The notes beneath the pieces were generated by a model. It was not told the DNA's origin. It searched no databases and worked only from the letters and a program-made list of their open reading frames with translations. Below are positions 8,184 to 17,644 of a DNA stretch of 64,000 nucleotides, piece after piece (within the stretch, counting starts at the first letter, position 1; each line of letters starts with the position of its first letter). Origin of the DNA: Sedimentitalea sp039941015. Lineage in GTDB: Bacteria > Pseudomonadota > Alphaproteobacteria > Rhodobacterales > Rhodobacteraceae. The translations under genes were made by a program, and so were the position numbers. The stretch is taken from NCBI RefSeq assembly GCF_039941015.1, contig NZ_JBDVFI010000052.1, one strand, 5' to 3'.

Positions 8184-9974
8184 TCATTCCCCGAGGGCAA
8201 TTCCCTCGCGCCGGGGGTCCGCAGCGCCCAGCAACCCGTCGGCAGTGATCTGGATCGCGTGCAGCCCCGAATTCAGGTCGCGCAGGTTGACCTCGTACCC
8301 CAACGATTCCAGCGGTCCTTGCAAGGACGTCGCGTTTGTTCCGTCTTCCAGATCATAGGTGCCAAAGCGGTTGACCGCATGCGGCAAAGACAACGCCTCT
8401 TGTATGTTCAGGCCCCAGTCGAGCCAGCCAATGATGCCAGTCGCGACATATCCGATGATCCGGCTGCCACCGGGCGAGCCGATGGCGAGTACTGGCTTGC
8501 CATCCTTCATTACGATGGTCGGAGCCATGGACGAACGCGGGCGTTTGCCGGGCTCGATGCGGTTGGCGATAGGGACACCATCGCTGTGGCTGCGAAACGA
8601 GAAATCAGTAAGTTCGTTGTTGAGCAGAAAGCCCCGCACCATGAGGCGCGAGCCAAAGCCGTTTTCAATCGTTGTCGTCATCGACAGCACATTGCCATAT
8701 TGATCGACGATCGAGATATGCGAGGTCGATGGTAATTCGATCGACTCGTCATCAGCCAGCAGCAATGCGTGATCAAATTCCGGTGTGCCGGGTGCTGTTT
8801 CCGGTAGCGCATCATCGCCACTCAACAGCTTGGCACGGTCAGCAAGATAGCCGGGAGCGACCAGACCATCAGTGGGCATAGGAACAAAATCGCTGTCGGC
8901 CATGTACCGACCACGATCCGCAAAAGCGAGGCGACTGGCGTCCCCGATCAATCGCCAGCTTTCGGCATTGTCCGGGCCGAGTTCTGACAGATCGTGGGGC
9001 GAGAGCAGTCCGAGGATTTGTCCAACGGTCAATGCTCCGGACGACGGCGGGCCCATTCCACAGACGTCATGTGCCCGGTATTCGACACAGACGGGCTCTC
9101 TCTCCCGAACCTCGTAGATTGCCAGATCCAGCTGCGACAGCACGCCGGGATTGTCAGGCACACCGGCGACGGTGGCTGCGATATCGGCAGCGATCGGGCC
9201 GGTGTAGAATGCGTCAGCCCCATCTGCGGCGAGCGCCCGGAGTGTGTCGGCATAGTCAGGATTCTGCAATGTGTGCCCCGCTTGCAGGGGGTCGCCGTCC
9301 GGGAGGAAATAGGCGGCGGTTTGCGGCGCGCGGGCCAAGCGCTCGGCATCGCTTGCAATCAGTTCAGCAAGGCGCGGAGACACAGAAAACCCGTCCTCGG
9401 CATGGCCGATGGCGGCGCCAAACAATGCCGGCCAAGGGGTTCGCCCCCAGCGGCGGTGCGCTTCGGACAACAATGCGGGTGTGCCGGGCGTACCGACCGA
9501 GCGACCACCCACGACCGCGTCAAAGAACTTGAGCGGCTCGCCGTTTTCGTCCTGGAACAGTGTGGGCGTCGCCGCAAGTGGTGCCGTTTCGCGACCATCG
9601 AGCGTGGTCAACGTCTCGCTTGCCGCGTCATACCAGACCAGAAACGCTCCGCCGCCAAGACCGGAGGATTGCGGCTCGACCAATCCCAAGACCGTCTGCA
9701 CCGCCACCATCGCATCTGCGGCACTGCCACCTGCGCGTAGAATGTCGGCACCAGCCTCAACCGCGAGCGGGTTGGCCGCAGAAACCATCCATTTGCTCGC
9801 CGCGACCGGTTGATTGCCACTCTTGGCTTTCAGGGCAGCTTGCACTGCAGGCGAGGTGGATTGATATCCGGCGCTGGTTGCGGCCTCGGGCGCGACACTG
9901 TCGGCGGTTTCCTGTGCGTTGGCGGGCAGGCAAAATGCGGCGACCACAGCCATGCTGGTCAGAGTGCGTATCAT
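8184..9974 (-). CDS. ggt: Gamma-glutamyltransferase
   Basis: A 596-residue periplasmic Ntn-hydrolase that cleaves or transfers the gamma-glutamyl group of glutathione. The start at 9974 gives a clean signal peptide (MIRTLTSMAVVAAFCLPANA) and has GGAGGAA upstream; the frame extends further but without that fit. The autoprocessing site is visible as STSHISIVD, with the catalytic threonine at about residue 417 starting the small subunit, and GSPGGSRI lies further on as in characterised enzymes. Full family length. It lies downstream of thpR on the same strand with a 54-bp gap, perhaps cotranscribed. Confidence 0.93.
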   Translation of the reverse strand: MIRTLTSMAVVAAFCLPANAQETADSVAPEAATSAGYQSTSPAVQAALKAKSGNQPVAASKWMVSAANPLAVEAGADILRAGGSAADAMVAVQTVLGLVEPQSSGLGGGAFLVWYDAASETLTTLDGRETAPLAATPTLFQDENGEPLKFFDAVVGGRSVGTPGTPALLSEAHRRWGRTPWPALFGAAIGHAEDGFSVSPRLAELIASDAERLARAPQTAAYFLPDGDPLQAGHTLQNPDYADTLRALAADGADAFYTGPIAADIAATVAGVPDNPGVLSQLDLAIYEVREREPVCVEYRAHDVCGMGPPSSGALTVGQILGLLSPHDLSELGPDNAESWRLIGDASRLAFADRGRYMADSDFVPMPTDGLVAPGYLADRAKLLSGDDALPETAPGTPEFDHALLLADDESIELPSTSHISIVDQYGNVLSMTTTIENGFGSRLMVRGFLLNNELTDFSFRSHSDGVPIANRIEPGKRPRSSMAPTIVMKDGKPVLAIGSPGGSRIIGYVATGIIGWLDWGLNIQEALSLPHAVNRFGTYDLEDGTNATSLQGPLESLGYEVNLRDLNSGLHAIQITADGLLGAADPRREGIALGE

Positions 9975-10028
9975 TGAGGTTCCTCCTTGAAGGTACCTTA
10001 CGCCTACAACCCAAGCCTGCAACACCTG

Positions 10029-10565
10029 TTACGCCAGATCATATCGGGCGAGTTCGTGATAGATCGGGCCGTCAGGATGCAGATCAGAGCTGAAGAGCGA
10101 CATGGATTTGACGGGCGTATCGGGAAAGCGCAGGTCGTTCAGTGTCGCGATGGCATCGGCAATGCGGCCCGCGCCACCTGTGCCGGGGCGTATCCGGGCA
10201 AGAGTCACATGCGGATGAAAGCGGCGGCGGGCAACAGTGATACCCGCCCGGCGTGCTGCGCCCAGAACCTTGCGGTGCAAGCTCTCCAATGCTGGATTCT
10301 GTACGACATTCGCAAAGACCAGCCGAGGCTTGTCACCGCCAAAGCAGCCAAGCCCGGACAGGGTAATGATGAATTCCGGCACCCGTAAAGGCTCCAGCTC
10401 GGCATGCAGGTGTTCCAGTGCGTCCTCTGGCTGATCGTCAAGAAACGCCAGCGTCAGATGCAGGTTTTCGCGTGCCACCATCCGGCCCAAAGGCAATCGG
10501 AACTGGGCCGCCTCCAAGGCGTCGCGGGTGTCTTCCGGCAACGGAATGGCAACAAAGGACCGCAC
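10029..10565 (-). CDS. thpR: RNA 2',3'-cyclic phosphodiesterase ThpR (2H family)
   Basis: A 178-residue cytoplasmic 2H phosphoesterase, historically called 2'-5' RNA ligase. It opens 2',3'-cyclic phosphates at RNA ends. Both HxTx signatures are present: HLTL in ENLHLTLAFLDD and HVTL in FHPHVTLARI, about 85 residues apart as required for the paired active site. The start codon is GTG at 10565, 3 nt after the stop of the 2-hydroxyacid dehydrogenase gene, so the two are translationally coupled. The N-terminus RSFVAIPLPED is typical of the family. Confidence 0.92.
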   Translation of the reverse strand: MRSFVAIPLPEDTRDALEAAQFRLPLGRMVARENLHLTLAFLDDQPEDALEHLHAELEPLRVPEFIITLSGLGCFGGDKPRLVFANVVQNPALESLHRKVLGAARRAGITVARRRFHPHVTLARIRPGTGGAGRIADAIATLNDLRFPDTPVKSMSLFSSDLHPDGPIYHELARYDLA

Positions 10566-10568
10566 TGC

Positions 10569-11555
10569 TCAGAGCATGGACGGGACCACCTGATCCGGCG
10601 GGCGGTGACCGTCTTCGAATGTCTTGATGTTGATGATGACCTTTTCGCCCATCTCGATCCGCCCTTCGAGCGTCGCCGACCCCATATGCGGCAGCAACAC
10701 GACATTGGGCAATTCACGCAGGGTCGGGTTCACGTCCGTACCGTGTTCATAAACATCAAGCCCGGCTCCGGCCAGTTCATTGGCGCTCAGCATCCGGATA
10801 AGGGCGTTTTCATCAATCACCTCGCCACGGCTGGTGTTCACGATCACCGCCGTGGGCTTCATCAGCTTGAGCCGCCGCGCGTTCATCAGATGGAACGTAC
10901 TGGGTGTCGAAGGGCAGTTGACCGAAATCACGTCCATGCGCGCGACCATCTGGTCAAGGCTTTCCCAATAAGTCGCCTCGTATTTTTCTTCGATTTCGGG
11001 GCGCAGCCGTTTGCGGTTGTGATAATGCACCTGCATGCCAAAGGCAGCGGCGCGGCGTGCCACCGCCTGACCGATCCGGCCCATGCCGAGAATGCCAAGC
11101 CGACGGCCACCGACGCGGCCACCCAAAAGCGCGGTGGGCGCCCAGCCTTGCCATTCGCCTTTTTGCATGATGGCCAGACCTTCGGGAATGCGACGCGTCA
11201 CGGCGAGCAGCAGGGACATTGCCATATCAGCGGTATCGTCGGTCAGCACACCCGGTGTGTTGCTGACCAGAATGCCCCGTTGCCGTGCCGTGGCCACATC
11301 GATGTGGTCAACGCCCGCACCATAGTTGGCGATCAGCTTGAGCCGTTCTCCCGCCTGTCCGATCAGGCGCGCGTCGATGTCATCGGTGACGGTCGGCACG
11401 AGAATATCGGCATCGCGCATGGCCTCGGCCAGCTGCGATCGGGTCATTGGCGTGTCATCGTCGCGCAGCTTGACGTCAAACAACTCGCTCAGCCGGGTCT
11501 CGACCTCATCGGGCAACCGTCGCGTAACAACAACACTCAGACGTTCTCTTGGCAC
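10569..11555 (-). CDS. D-isomer-specific 2-hydroxyacid dehydrogenase (glyoxylate/hydroxypyruvate reductase type)
   Basis: An NAD(P)-dependent oxidoreductase of about 328 residues interconverting a 2-keto acid and a D-2-hydroxy acid. Visible motifs are NYGAGVDHIDVATARQRGI, the Rossmann GMGRIGQAVARR, the catalytic-arginine strand NTSRGEVIDENAL, the glutamate region GLDVYEHG and the catalytic histidine in LLPHMGSAT. The start is uncertain. GTG at 11555 has a GGGAGAG-like site and gives the usual N-terminus (PRERLSVVVTRRLP); an in-frame ATG at 11594 would add 13 residues. The same frame stays open to 13226, but that extension is antisense to other genes. Coupled to thpR. Confidence 0.87.
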   Translation of the reverse strand: MPRERLSVVVTRRLPDEVETRLSELFDVKLRDDDTPMTRSQLAEAMRDADILVPTVTDDIDARLIGQAGERLKLIANYGAGVDHIDVATARQRGILVSNTPGVLTDDTADMAMSLLLAVTRRIPEGLAIMQKGEWQGWAPTALLGGRVGGRRLGILGMGRIGQAVARRAAAFGMQVHYHNRKRLRPEIEEKYEATYWESLDQMVARMDVISVNCPSTPSTFHLMNARRLKLMKPTAVIVNTSRGEVIDENALIRMLSANELAGAGLDVYEHGTDVNPTLRELPNVVLLPHMGSATLEGRIEMGEKVIINIKTFEDGHRPPDQVVPSML

Positions 11556-11699
11556 TCTGTCTCTCCCGCCGCTTTTCAAATCGCTTCGCGCCATGTCATG
11601 GTGGCGCAGTACGCACCGGTGCACAAGAACCTCGGGCGGAAAAACACGTGGCAGTTTTTTGTTAGAGCAGGCAAACGGACAGTGACAGTTCAGGTTTTG

Positions 11700-12203
11700 A
11701 TGTGGCGCCTTTTGGGTGCGGGATTTCTGGTGGTTGCGCTGGCCGCAAGCGCCGCTGTTGCCCAGAGCAACGCGGGGCGCGGACCGATTACCAACCTGCC
11801 GATGCCGCGCTATGTCTCGATGAAAGCCAACGAAGGCAACGTGCGGCGTGGTCCATCGCTGACCCATCGCATCGACTGGGTGTTCAAGCGCCGGGATATG
11901 CCAGTACAGATCACAGCAGAGCATGGCCATTGGCGACGGGTGCAAGACCGGGACGGTGCAGGTGGTTGGGTGCATTATGCGCTGCTGTCGGGCGTGCGCA
12001 CGGTGCTGGTGGAAAAGGACATGATGGCCGTGCACGCGCGACCTGATCCGACCTCTCCGATCAATGCGGCATTTGAACTGGGCGTTGTGGCCCGTCTGGG
12101 GTCCTGTGGTCCGGACTGGTGCCAGATCAGCGCGGGCGGCTATCGCGGTTGGGCGGCAAAGGAAGACCTGTGGGGCGTGGCGGCCGAAGAATTGCGCGAC
12201 TGA
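11700..12203 (+). CDS. Secreted SH3-like domain protein
   Basis: A 167-residue exported protein. The signal peptide ends around ASAAVAQS (residue 22). Two bacterial SH3-like repeats follow. The first is around residues 40-100 (YVSMKANEGNVRRGPS, then GHWRRVQDRDGAGGWVH); the second, around 102-160, has VHARPDPTSP and RGWAAKEDLWG. Such domains in proteobacteria usually bind peptidoglycan or mediate envelope protein contacts. The start at ATG 11700 is favoured over an in-frame GTG at 11682 because it leaves a compact n-region; neither has a strong ribosome site. Divergent from the 2-hydroxyacid dehydrogenase with about 145 bp between them. Confidence 0.8.
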   Translation: MWRLLGAGFLVVALAASAAVAQSNAGRGPITNLPMPRYVSMKANEGNVRRGPSLTHRIDWVFKRRDMPVQITAEHGHWRRVQDRDGAGGWVHYALLSGVRTVLVEKDMMAVHARPDPTSPINAAFELGVVARLGSCGPDWCQISAGGYRGWAAKEDLWGVAAEELRD

Positions 12204-12290
12204 CGTATTCAGCTGATCCGCACTCGACCAACCGGCAATGCACAGTATGTTGCCCCGACGACAACCCATATCATCTGAAGGAACCGGGGA

Positions 12291-13280
12291 ATGAAAGCCA
12301 TCGTCTATGATCGGTTTGGTGCGGCACGCGATGTGCTGAGCCTGCAAGAGATCGAAGCACCGCGCCCCGGATCCGGTGAAGTCACCGTCGATCTTGTGTT
12401 TTCCGGGATCAACCCATCGGATGTCAAAGCGCGTGCCGGCACGCGACCGGGCGTCACCAAGCCGCCGTTTCCGCAGGTTATTCCACACAGTGATGGTGCC
12501 GGAGTCATCAGTGCTGTAGGCGACGGCGTCAACGCCGAGCGGATCGGTGAACGTGTGTGGATCTGGAACGGGCAATGGCGGCGCGCATACGGCACCGCTG
12601 CCAACCAGATCACCTTGCCACAAGATCAGGCGGTGGTGTTGCCGGACAATGTGAGTTTCGAAACCGGGGCCATCCTCGGCATCCCCGGCCTGACTGCCGC
12701 ATTCACGGTGTTCAGTGGCGGTGATGTCGCAGGCAAGACGGTTCTGATTCAGGGCGGTGCAGGAACTGTTGGCCTGTTGGCGGTACAGCTGGCCAAATGG
12801 GGCGGGGCCAAGGTCATCGCGACCGCACGTGGGGCAGGGGCCGAGCGTGCCCGCGAGGCAGGCGCCGATGCCGTGATCGATTATGCCGATGCGGATCTTG
12901 CCGCGCGCATCCTTGCGGCCAATTCGGGCCAACCCGTTGATCGCATTGTAGAGGTCGAATTCGGCAAGAACATTGCGACTGACACCGAAGTAATCGCGGA
13001 AAACGGTACAATCTGCGCCTATGGGTCGGCTTTGGAGATGGAGCCGGTGTTTCCATTCTATCCGCTGCTGTTCAAAGCGGTGACCATTGAAATTGCGCTG
13101 ATCTACCTGCTGAGCGAGAGCGAGCGCACTGCCACCATCAAACGGCTCACCCGCGCCTTGAGCGAAGGGGCGTTGAATTGTCCTGTCGAGCGGGTGTTTC
13201 CACTTGCCGACTGCGCGGCAGCACATGAGGCTGTCGAAGCCGGAAACCGGGCAGGGGCCATCCTGCTGAGCACCGACTGA
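12291..13280 (+). CDS. NADPH:quinone reductase-like zinc-independent alcohol dehydrogenase family protein
   Basis: A 329-residue medium-chain dehydrogenase/reductase. The N-terminal GroES-like domain has FSGINPSDVKARAG, and the nucleotide-binding motif QGGAGTVGLLAVQLAKWGGA lies near residue 160. The structural zinc cysteines of true alcohol dehydrogenases are absent, placing it with quinone oxidoreductases (QOR). It would reduce quinones or reactive enones with NADPH in the cytosol. The start ATG at 12291 follows a purine-rich GGGGA. It ends 49 bp from the convergent transaldolase gene. Confidence 0.87.
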   Translation: MKAIVYDRFGAARDVLSLQEIEAPRPGSGEVTVDLVFSGINPSDVKARAGTRPGVTKPPFPQVIPHSDGAGVISAVGDGVNAERIGERVWIWNGQWRRAYGTAANQITLPQDQAVVLPDNVSFETGAILGIPGLTAAFTVFSGGDVAGKTVLIQGGAGTVGLLAVQLAKWGGAKVIATARGAGAERAREAGADAVIDYADADLAARILAANSGQPVDRIVEVEFGKNIATDTEVIAENGTICAYGSALEMEPVFPFYPLLFKAVTIEIALIYLLSESERTATIKRLTRALSEGALNCPVERVFPLADCAAAHEAVEAGNRAGAILLSTD

Positions 13281-13282
13281 AC

Positions 13283-13320
13283 GGGGCCGCCAAGCAATAT
13301 TTGTCTTGATCAGCGGCCCG
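13283..13320. terminator. Possible bidirectional stem between convergent genes
   Basis: GGGCCGC (13284-13290) and GCGGCCC (13313-13319) can pair across a 22-nt AT-rich loop in the 49-bp gap between the quinone-reductase-like gene and transaldolase. There is no T-run on either strand, so this is only a weak terminator candidate. Confidence 0.3.
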
Positions 13321-13329
13321 TGTGGTATC

Positions 13330-14274
13330 TTACGCCATGCGATCCGCGATCAGGGCGATCAGTTTCTTGTGGTCGGCGTCAAAATTTCGAATGCCTTCGG
13401 CGAGCTTTTCAGTAGCCATGGCGTCGCTGTTCATGTCCCACCGAAAGGCTTTTTCATCCATCTCGATCCTGGCCACGCCGCTGGCATTGTCAGGCGACAG
13501 GGCGCGCGGCAAGGTGCCGGATTCGTTGCCCAACTGGTCGAGCAACTTCGGTGCGATGGTCAGGCGGTCACAACCCGCCAGTGCTTTGATCTGGTCGGTG
13601 CTGCGAAAGGATGCGCCCATCACAACCGTGTCGATGCCGTTGGATTTGTAATAGTCATAAATCCCGCGCACCGATTTTACGCCGGGGTCTTCGTCAGGCG
13701 CATAGCTTTCGACACCTTCGGCCTTTTTGTACCAATCAGTGATCCGGCCCACGAAGGGCGAAATCAGAAATGCCCCGGCATCCGCACAGGCGACGGCCTG
13801 CGCCATGGAAAACAGCAGCGTCAGGTTGCAATCAATGCCTTCGTCCTGAAGCACCTCTGCCGCGCGAATACCTTCCCAGGTCGAGGCGAGCTTGATCAGG
13901 ATGCGGTCCTTGCCAACCCCACGCGCGTCGTAATCGGCAATGATGTTGCGGGCGCGGGTCACGGACGCTTTGGTGTCAAAGGAAAGACAGGCGTCAACCT
14001 CGGTCGAAACCCGGCCGGGAACCAGCGCCGCCAGTTCCGCTCCAACCGCCACCGTCAGCGCGTCACAGACCGCTGCGGGGCTTAGACCGGCCTTACGCCC
14101 GGCTTCGATCTCGCGTGCGACCAGCGCTTCGGAGGCCGGGTCTTTCAGCGCGCCCAGAACCAGCGAAGGATTGGTGGTGCAATCCACCGGCGCGTGGGCC
14201 TTGACGGCTTCGACTTCGCCGGTGTCGGCGACTACGACTGTCATGTCGCGGAGTTGTTCAAGAATGGTTGTCAT
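13330..14274 (-). CDS. tal: Transaldolase
   Basis: A 314-residue type-1 (TalB-like) transaldolase of the pentose phosphate pathway. It transfers a dihydroxyacetone unit from sedoheptulose 7-phosphate to glyceraldehyde 3-phosphate. The N-terminus MTTILEQLRDMTVVVADTGE and DCTTNPSLVL match the family. The Schiff-base lysine is K128 in ILIKLASTWEGIRAAE. FVGRITDWYKK lies at the expected place in the beta/alpha barrel. The start at 14274 is set by AGGAGAACAG just upstream. It lies downstream of tpiA on the same strand with a 223-bp gap, so both may serve central carbon metabolism but are probably separate transcripts. Confidence 0.95.
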   Translation of the reverse strand: MTTILEQLRDMTVVVADTGEVEAVKAHAPVDCTTNPSLVLGALKDPASEALVAREIEAGRKAGLSPAAVCDALTVAVGAELAALVPGRVSTEVDACLSFDTKASVTRARNIIADYDARGVGKDRILIKLASTWEGIRAAEVLQDEGIDCNLTLLFSMAQAVACADAGAFLISPFVGRITDWYKKAEGVESYAPDEDPGVKSVRGIYDYYKSNGIDTVVMGASFRSTDQIKALAGCDRLTIAPKLLDQLGNESGTLPRALSPDNASGVARIEMDEKAFRWDMNSDAMATEKLAEGIRNFDADHKKLIALIADRMA

Positions 14275-14497
14275 TTCTGTTCTCCTCTGCCCGGACATGG
14301 GCGCGATAAAGGATGTCGATAGCCCGCCCGGAACGGTCCGCGCGAATTTTCAAAGTGTGTTCGCCTGTCCGCACCGTTCTGAATGAACAAAGATCACTGC
14401 TTGGCAGGGCCGGAGGCATAAATGCCGACGTTGTTGCCGACATACCGGGTTCCAAAGAAATTGGCCACCGCGTTGATGCGACCATGGCATCTCTGAA

Positions 14498-15244
14498 TCA
14501 GGCGGCGTCCAGCGCCTTTATGATACCGGAGAAATCAGACGCCTTGAGGGACGCGCCACCGACCAATGCGCCGTCGACATTGGCCACCGCGAAAATGTCT
14601 GAGGCGTTGCCTGGTTTGACCGATCCACCATAAAGCAGGCTCAGATTCGCGCCTTCGGCACCGAGCTGCTGATCAAGTGCTTCGCGTAGAAAGTCATGCA
14701 CTTCTCCGATCTGCTCGAGCGTCGGGGTCCGGCCTGTACCGATGGCCCAAACGGGTTCATATGCGATCACGGTATTGTCCCCGGTCACGCCATCGGGAAG
14801 CGATCCAGCGATCTGTGACCCGACAACATCCAATGCGCGGCCAGCGTCTCTCTCTGCCTCGGTTTCACCGACGCAGACAACCGCGACCAGCCCTGCGGCG
14901 TGTGCCGCCGTGGTTTTGGCCCTGACCATCGCATCGGTCTCGCCGTGGTCAGAGCGCCGTTCGGAATGACCGAGAATGACATGCGTCGCGCCGGCATCAA
15001 CCAGCATAGGTGCCGAAACATCGCCGGTATGCGCGCCGGACTCGCTGGCATGGCAATCCTGCCCGCCGATCAGAAGATTCGATCCCTCGGCCCAGTTCTT
15101 CATGGACGTGACAAGCGTGGCCGGTGGGCACAGCAACACCTGGCAGCTGAGATTCGGAAGGATAGGGAGCAATGCTGCGATCTCGGAGGCCGAGGCGCTG
15201 GAGCCGTTCATCTTCCAGTTTCCTGCGGCAAGTTTCTTGGGCAT
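14498..15244 (-). CDS. tpiA: Triosephosphate isomerase
   Basis: A 248-residue cytosolic enzyme interconverting dihydroxyacetone phosphate and glyceraldehyde 3-phosphate. All catalytic signatures are intact: N9/K11 in AAGNWKMNG, H93 in VILGHSERRSD, E163 in AYEPVWAIGTG, and the phosphate-binding LYGGSVKPGNA near the C-terminus. Length is normal. AGGAG precedes the ATG at 15244. The upstream intergenic region contains the terminator of petABC, so tpiA has its own promoter. Confidence 0.97.
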   Translation of the reverse strand: MPKKLAAGNWKMNGSSASASEIAALLPILPNLSCQVLLCPPATLVTSMKNWAEGSNLLIGGQDCHASESGAHTGDVSAPMLVDAGATHVILGHSERRSDHGETDAMVRAKTTAAHAAGLVAVVCVGETEAERDAGRALDVVGSQIAGSLPDGVTGDNTVIAYEPVWAIGTGRTPTLEQIGEVHDFLREALDQQLGAEGANLSLLYGGSVKPGNASDIFAVANVDGALVGGASLKASDFSGIIKALDAA

Positions 15245-15420
15245 GGTTACTCCTCATCAGCGGTGGATGCCGTCAGCCAGAGCGTCGGGTCGAATTTACG
15301 GGCGTTAGATCATCGTGATCGCAAGTCTCCATCGCCGGAACAACCGATGATAACGGCAACACTGGCGTCTGCAAGGTCACCAATGGTTCCGCCACACAGA
15401 GTCAGTTGTTGATTGGACAC

Positions 15421-15450
15421 AAAAAAGCTCCCGCACCGGAATGCGGGAGC
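15421..15450 (-). terminator. Rho-independent terminator of petABC
   Basis: On the minus strand a perfect 9-bp stem GCTCCCGCA/TGCGGGAGC (15442-15450 with 15427-15435) with a 6-nt loop is followed directly by a six-T run (15426-15421). It lies 24 bp past the petC stop codon. Confidence 0.9.
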
Positions 15451-15473
15451 TGATCTTGGAAAACGGTGTCGGA

Positions 15474-16268
15474 TCAGGCGGACTTTTTGCCCTTGATCGG
15501 TGCCCAGATCCGCTTGTTCGTCAGGTAGAGCAGAACCGACAGCATCGTCAGGAACAATACGCCGACAAATCCGGCCTGCTTGCGGGCCATCATCTTGGGC
15601 TCGGCTGTCCACATCAGGAATGCGGATACGTCTTCGGCCATGTGATGAACCGTGTTCGAATGTCCGTCTGCAAACTCGACCAACTCGTCGGAAAGCGGCG
15701 GTGCCATGCCGATCCAGCCGCCGGGGAAGGCGGTGTTTTCATAGAGGATCGCGCCGGCTTCTTCTTTTTCTTCACCGGTATAGCCAGTCAGGAGCGAGGC
15801 AATGTATTCCGCGCCGCCCATGCCCTTGAACATCTGGTTGAGACCCAGACCATAGGGGCCGTGGAAACCAGCGCGGGCTTTGGCCATCATGCTCAGATCG
15901 GGTGCACCAACAGCATCATTTGCCGGGAAATGATCGACGGGCGTCGCCGGACGAAAATCGTCAAGCTCGGGGTCGAACACTTCAAAGTACTCTGCCGCAT
16001 AGGCCCGAATCTGATCTTCGGGCATGTGCGGCCCGCCTTCGTCAGACAGGGTGCGGATCGGTACCATTTTCAGCCCGTGGCAGGCGGCGCAGACCTCTGT
16101 GTAGATCTGCAGGCCGCGTTGCAACTGGTTTTGGTCATAGGTGCCAAATGGTCCCTCGAACGAGAACGCAAAGTCCTCGATGTGCTGCTCTCCACCGCCA
16201 GCCGCCAGGGTGGCGACGGGGCTCAGGGCCAAGGCGAGGGCGGCACCGATTGCGAGTTTCTTCATCAT
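15474..16268 (-). CDS. petC: Cytochrome c1 of the bc1 complex
   Basis: A 264-residue c-type cytochrome subunit of ubiquinol-cytochrome c reductase, located on the periplasmic face. A signal peptide ends near LAAGGG (residues 22-26). The haem attachment motif CAACH is at C60, C63 and H64; the methionine ligand is likely in GMAPPLSDEL. A single C-terminal membrane anchor (about 233-252, VGVLFLTMLSVLLYLTNKRIW) holds it in the membrane. It is the last gene of petABC, 17 bp after petB, and is followed by a strong terminator. Two adjacent ATGs (16268, 16265) are possible starts. Confidence 0.96.
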   Translation of the reverse strand: MMKKLAIGAALALALSPVATLAAGGGEQHIEDFAFSFEGPFGTYDQNQLQRGLQIYTEVCAACHGLKMVPIRTLSDEGGPHMPEDQIRAYAAEYFEVFDPELDDFRPATPVDHFPANDAVGAPDLSMMAKARAGFHGPYGLGLNQMFKGMGGAEYIASLLTGYTGEEKEEAGAILYENTAFPGGWIGMAPPLSDELVEFADGHSNTVHHMAEDVSAFLMWTAEPKMMARKQAGFVGVLFLTMLSVLLYLTNKRIWAPIKGKKSA

Positions 16269-16285
16269 CTGTCCCGGTCCTCTTC

Positions 16286-17632
16286 TTATTCGGCTGGGGC
16301 TGTTGGGGCATCACTGCCTGCATCAGCTTTCTTGCCATAATGCGCCTCGAAATCTTCCTCGATGGTCGCCGGTTGCGGATCGGGTTTCTCGATCACGCCA
16401 AGGATCGGCAGGATCACCAGGAAGTAGGCGAACCAGTAGGCCGAGGCGATCAGCGAGAAGCTGGCATAGGGTTCTTCCGCAGGCATGGCACCCAGCCACA
16501 TCAGCGCAAAGAAATCGATGACCAGCAGCCAGAACCACCACTTGAACATCGGACGATATTTACCCGACCGGACGCTGGATGTATCCAGCCACGGAACCAG
16601 CGCCATCACGGCAATCGCACCGAACATCGCCAACACACCAAAGAACTTGGCATCGACAATGCCGCCCGTGACGAACGAGGCGATCTGCACGACCCAGACT
16701 TCGGAGGTGAAGGCCCGCAGGATCGCGTAGAACGGCAGGTAATACCATTCCGGCACGATGTGTGCAGGCGTGACCAGCGGGTTGGCTTCGATGTAGTTGT
16801 CCGGGTGGCCAAGGTAGTTTGGCATAAAGCCGACAACTGCCCAGAAGATGGTCATGATGACGGCCAGCGCAAACAGGTCCTTGATCACAAAATAGGGCCA
16901 GAACGGAACCGTGTCTTTCTCAGCTTCGGCCTTGGAGCCACGGCGAACTTCAACCCCGGTCGGGTTGTTGTTACCAGTGGTGTGGAAGGCCCAGATATGC
17001 ACGGCGACAAGGCCGACGATCACGAAGGGCAGCAGATAGTGCAGGCTGAAGAAGCGGTTCAGCGTGGCGTTGTCCACAGCAGGTCCGCCCAAGAGCCATG
17101 TCTGCAGCGGCTCGCCAATGAACGGGATCGCACCAAACAGGCCGGTGATCACGGTAGCGCCCCAGAACGACATTTGCCCCCAAGGCAGAACATAGCCAAG
17201 GAAACCGGTCGCCATCATCGCCAAATAGATCAACATGCCGATGATCCATGTGATTTCGCGAGGCGTCTTGTAGCTGCCGTAGTAAAGGCCACGGAAGATG
17301 TGCGCATAAACCGCGATAAAGAACAGCGAGGCGCCGTTTGCGTGCAGGTAACGCAGCATAAAGCCGCCGTTCACGTCGCGCATAATGTGTTCGACACTGG
17401 AAAAGGCCAGATCAACATGCGGGGTATAGTGCATCACCAGAATGATGCCGGTCACGATCTGCAAAACAAGGCAGAACGTCAGGACGATCCCCCAGATCCA
17501 CATCCAGTTCAGGTTCTTGGGTGTGGGGATCATGATCGTGTCATAAAGCAAACCGACGATGGGCAGGCGGCTGTGCAGCCACTTTTCTGCGCCCGTCTTC
17601 GGCTCGTAGTGATCGTGCGGAATTCCAGACAT
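16286..17632 (-). CDS. petB: Cytochrome b of the bc1 complex
   Basis: A 448-residue polytopic subunit carrying the low- and high-potential b haems and the Qo and Qi quinone sites. The family N-terminus (PKTGAEKWLHSRLPIVGL), the Qo-site PEWYYLPFYAILRA and the haem region LRYLHANGASLFF are all visible, with eight expected membrane helices. The Glu/Ala-rich tail ending DAPTAPAE is typical of Rhodobacterales. A strong AAGGAGG precedes the ATG at 17632. It is 12 bp downstream of petA, inside the petABC operon. Confidence 0.97.
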   Translation of the reverse strand: MSGIPHDHYEPKTGAEKWLHSRLPIVGLLYDTIMIPTPKNLNWMWIWGIVLTFCLVLQIVTGIILVMHYTPHVDLAFSSVEHIMRDVNGGFMLRYLHANGASLFFIAVYAHIFRGLYYGSYKTPREITWIIGMLIYLAMMATGFLGYVLPWGQMSFWGATVITGLFGAIPFIGEPLQTWLLGGPAVDNATLNRFFSLHYLLPFVIVGLVAVHIWAFHTTGNNNPTGVEVRRGSKAEAEKDTVPFWPYFVIKDLFALAVIMTIFWAVVGFMPNYLGHPDNYIEANPLVTPAHIVPEWYYLPFYAILRAFTSEVWVVQIASFVTGGIVDAKFFGVLAMFGAIAVMALVPWLDTSSVRSGKYRPMFKWWFWLLVIDFFALMWLGAMPAEEPYASFSLIASAYWFAYFLVILPILGVIEKPDPQPATIEEDFEAHYGKKADAGSDAPTAPAE

Positions 17633-17644
17633 GAGCGCGCCTCC

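Noticed and set aside
10404..11699. Plus-strand frame leading into the SH3 protein
   Set aside because: It is antisense to the dehydrogenase gene; the real SH3 protein begins at its signal peptide at 11700.
10569..13226. A continuous 885-codon minus-strand frame
   Set aside because: Only the last ~328 codons match a 2-hydroxyacid dehydrogenase. The rest is antisense to the SH3-protein and quinone-reductase-like genes and has no protein-like pattern.
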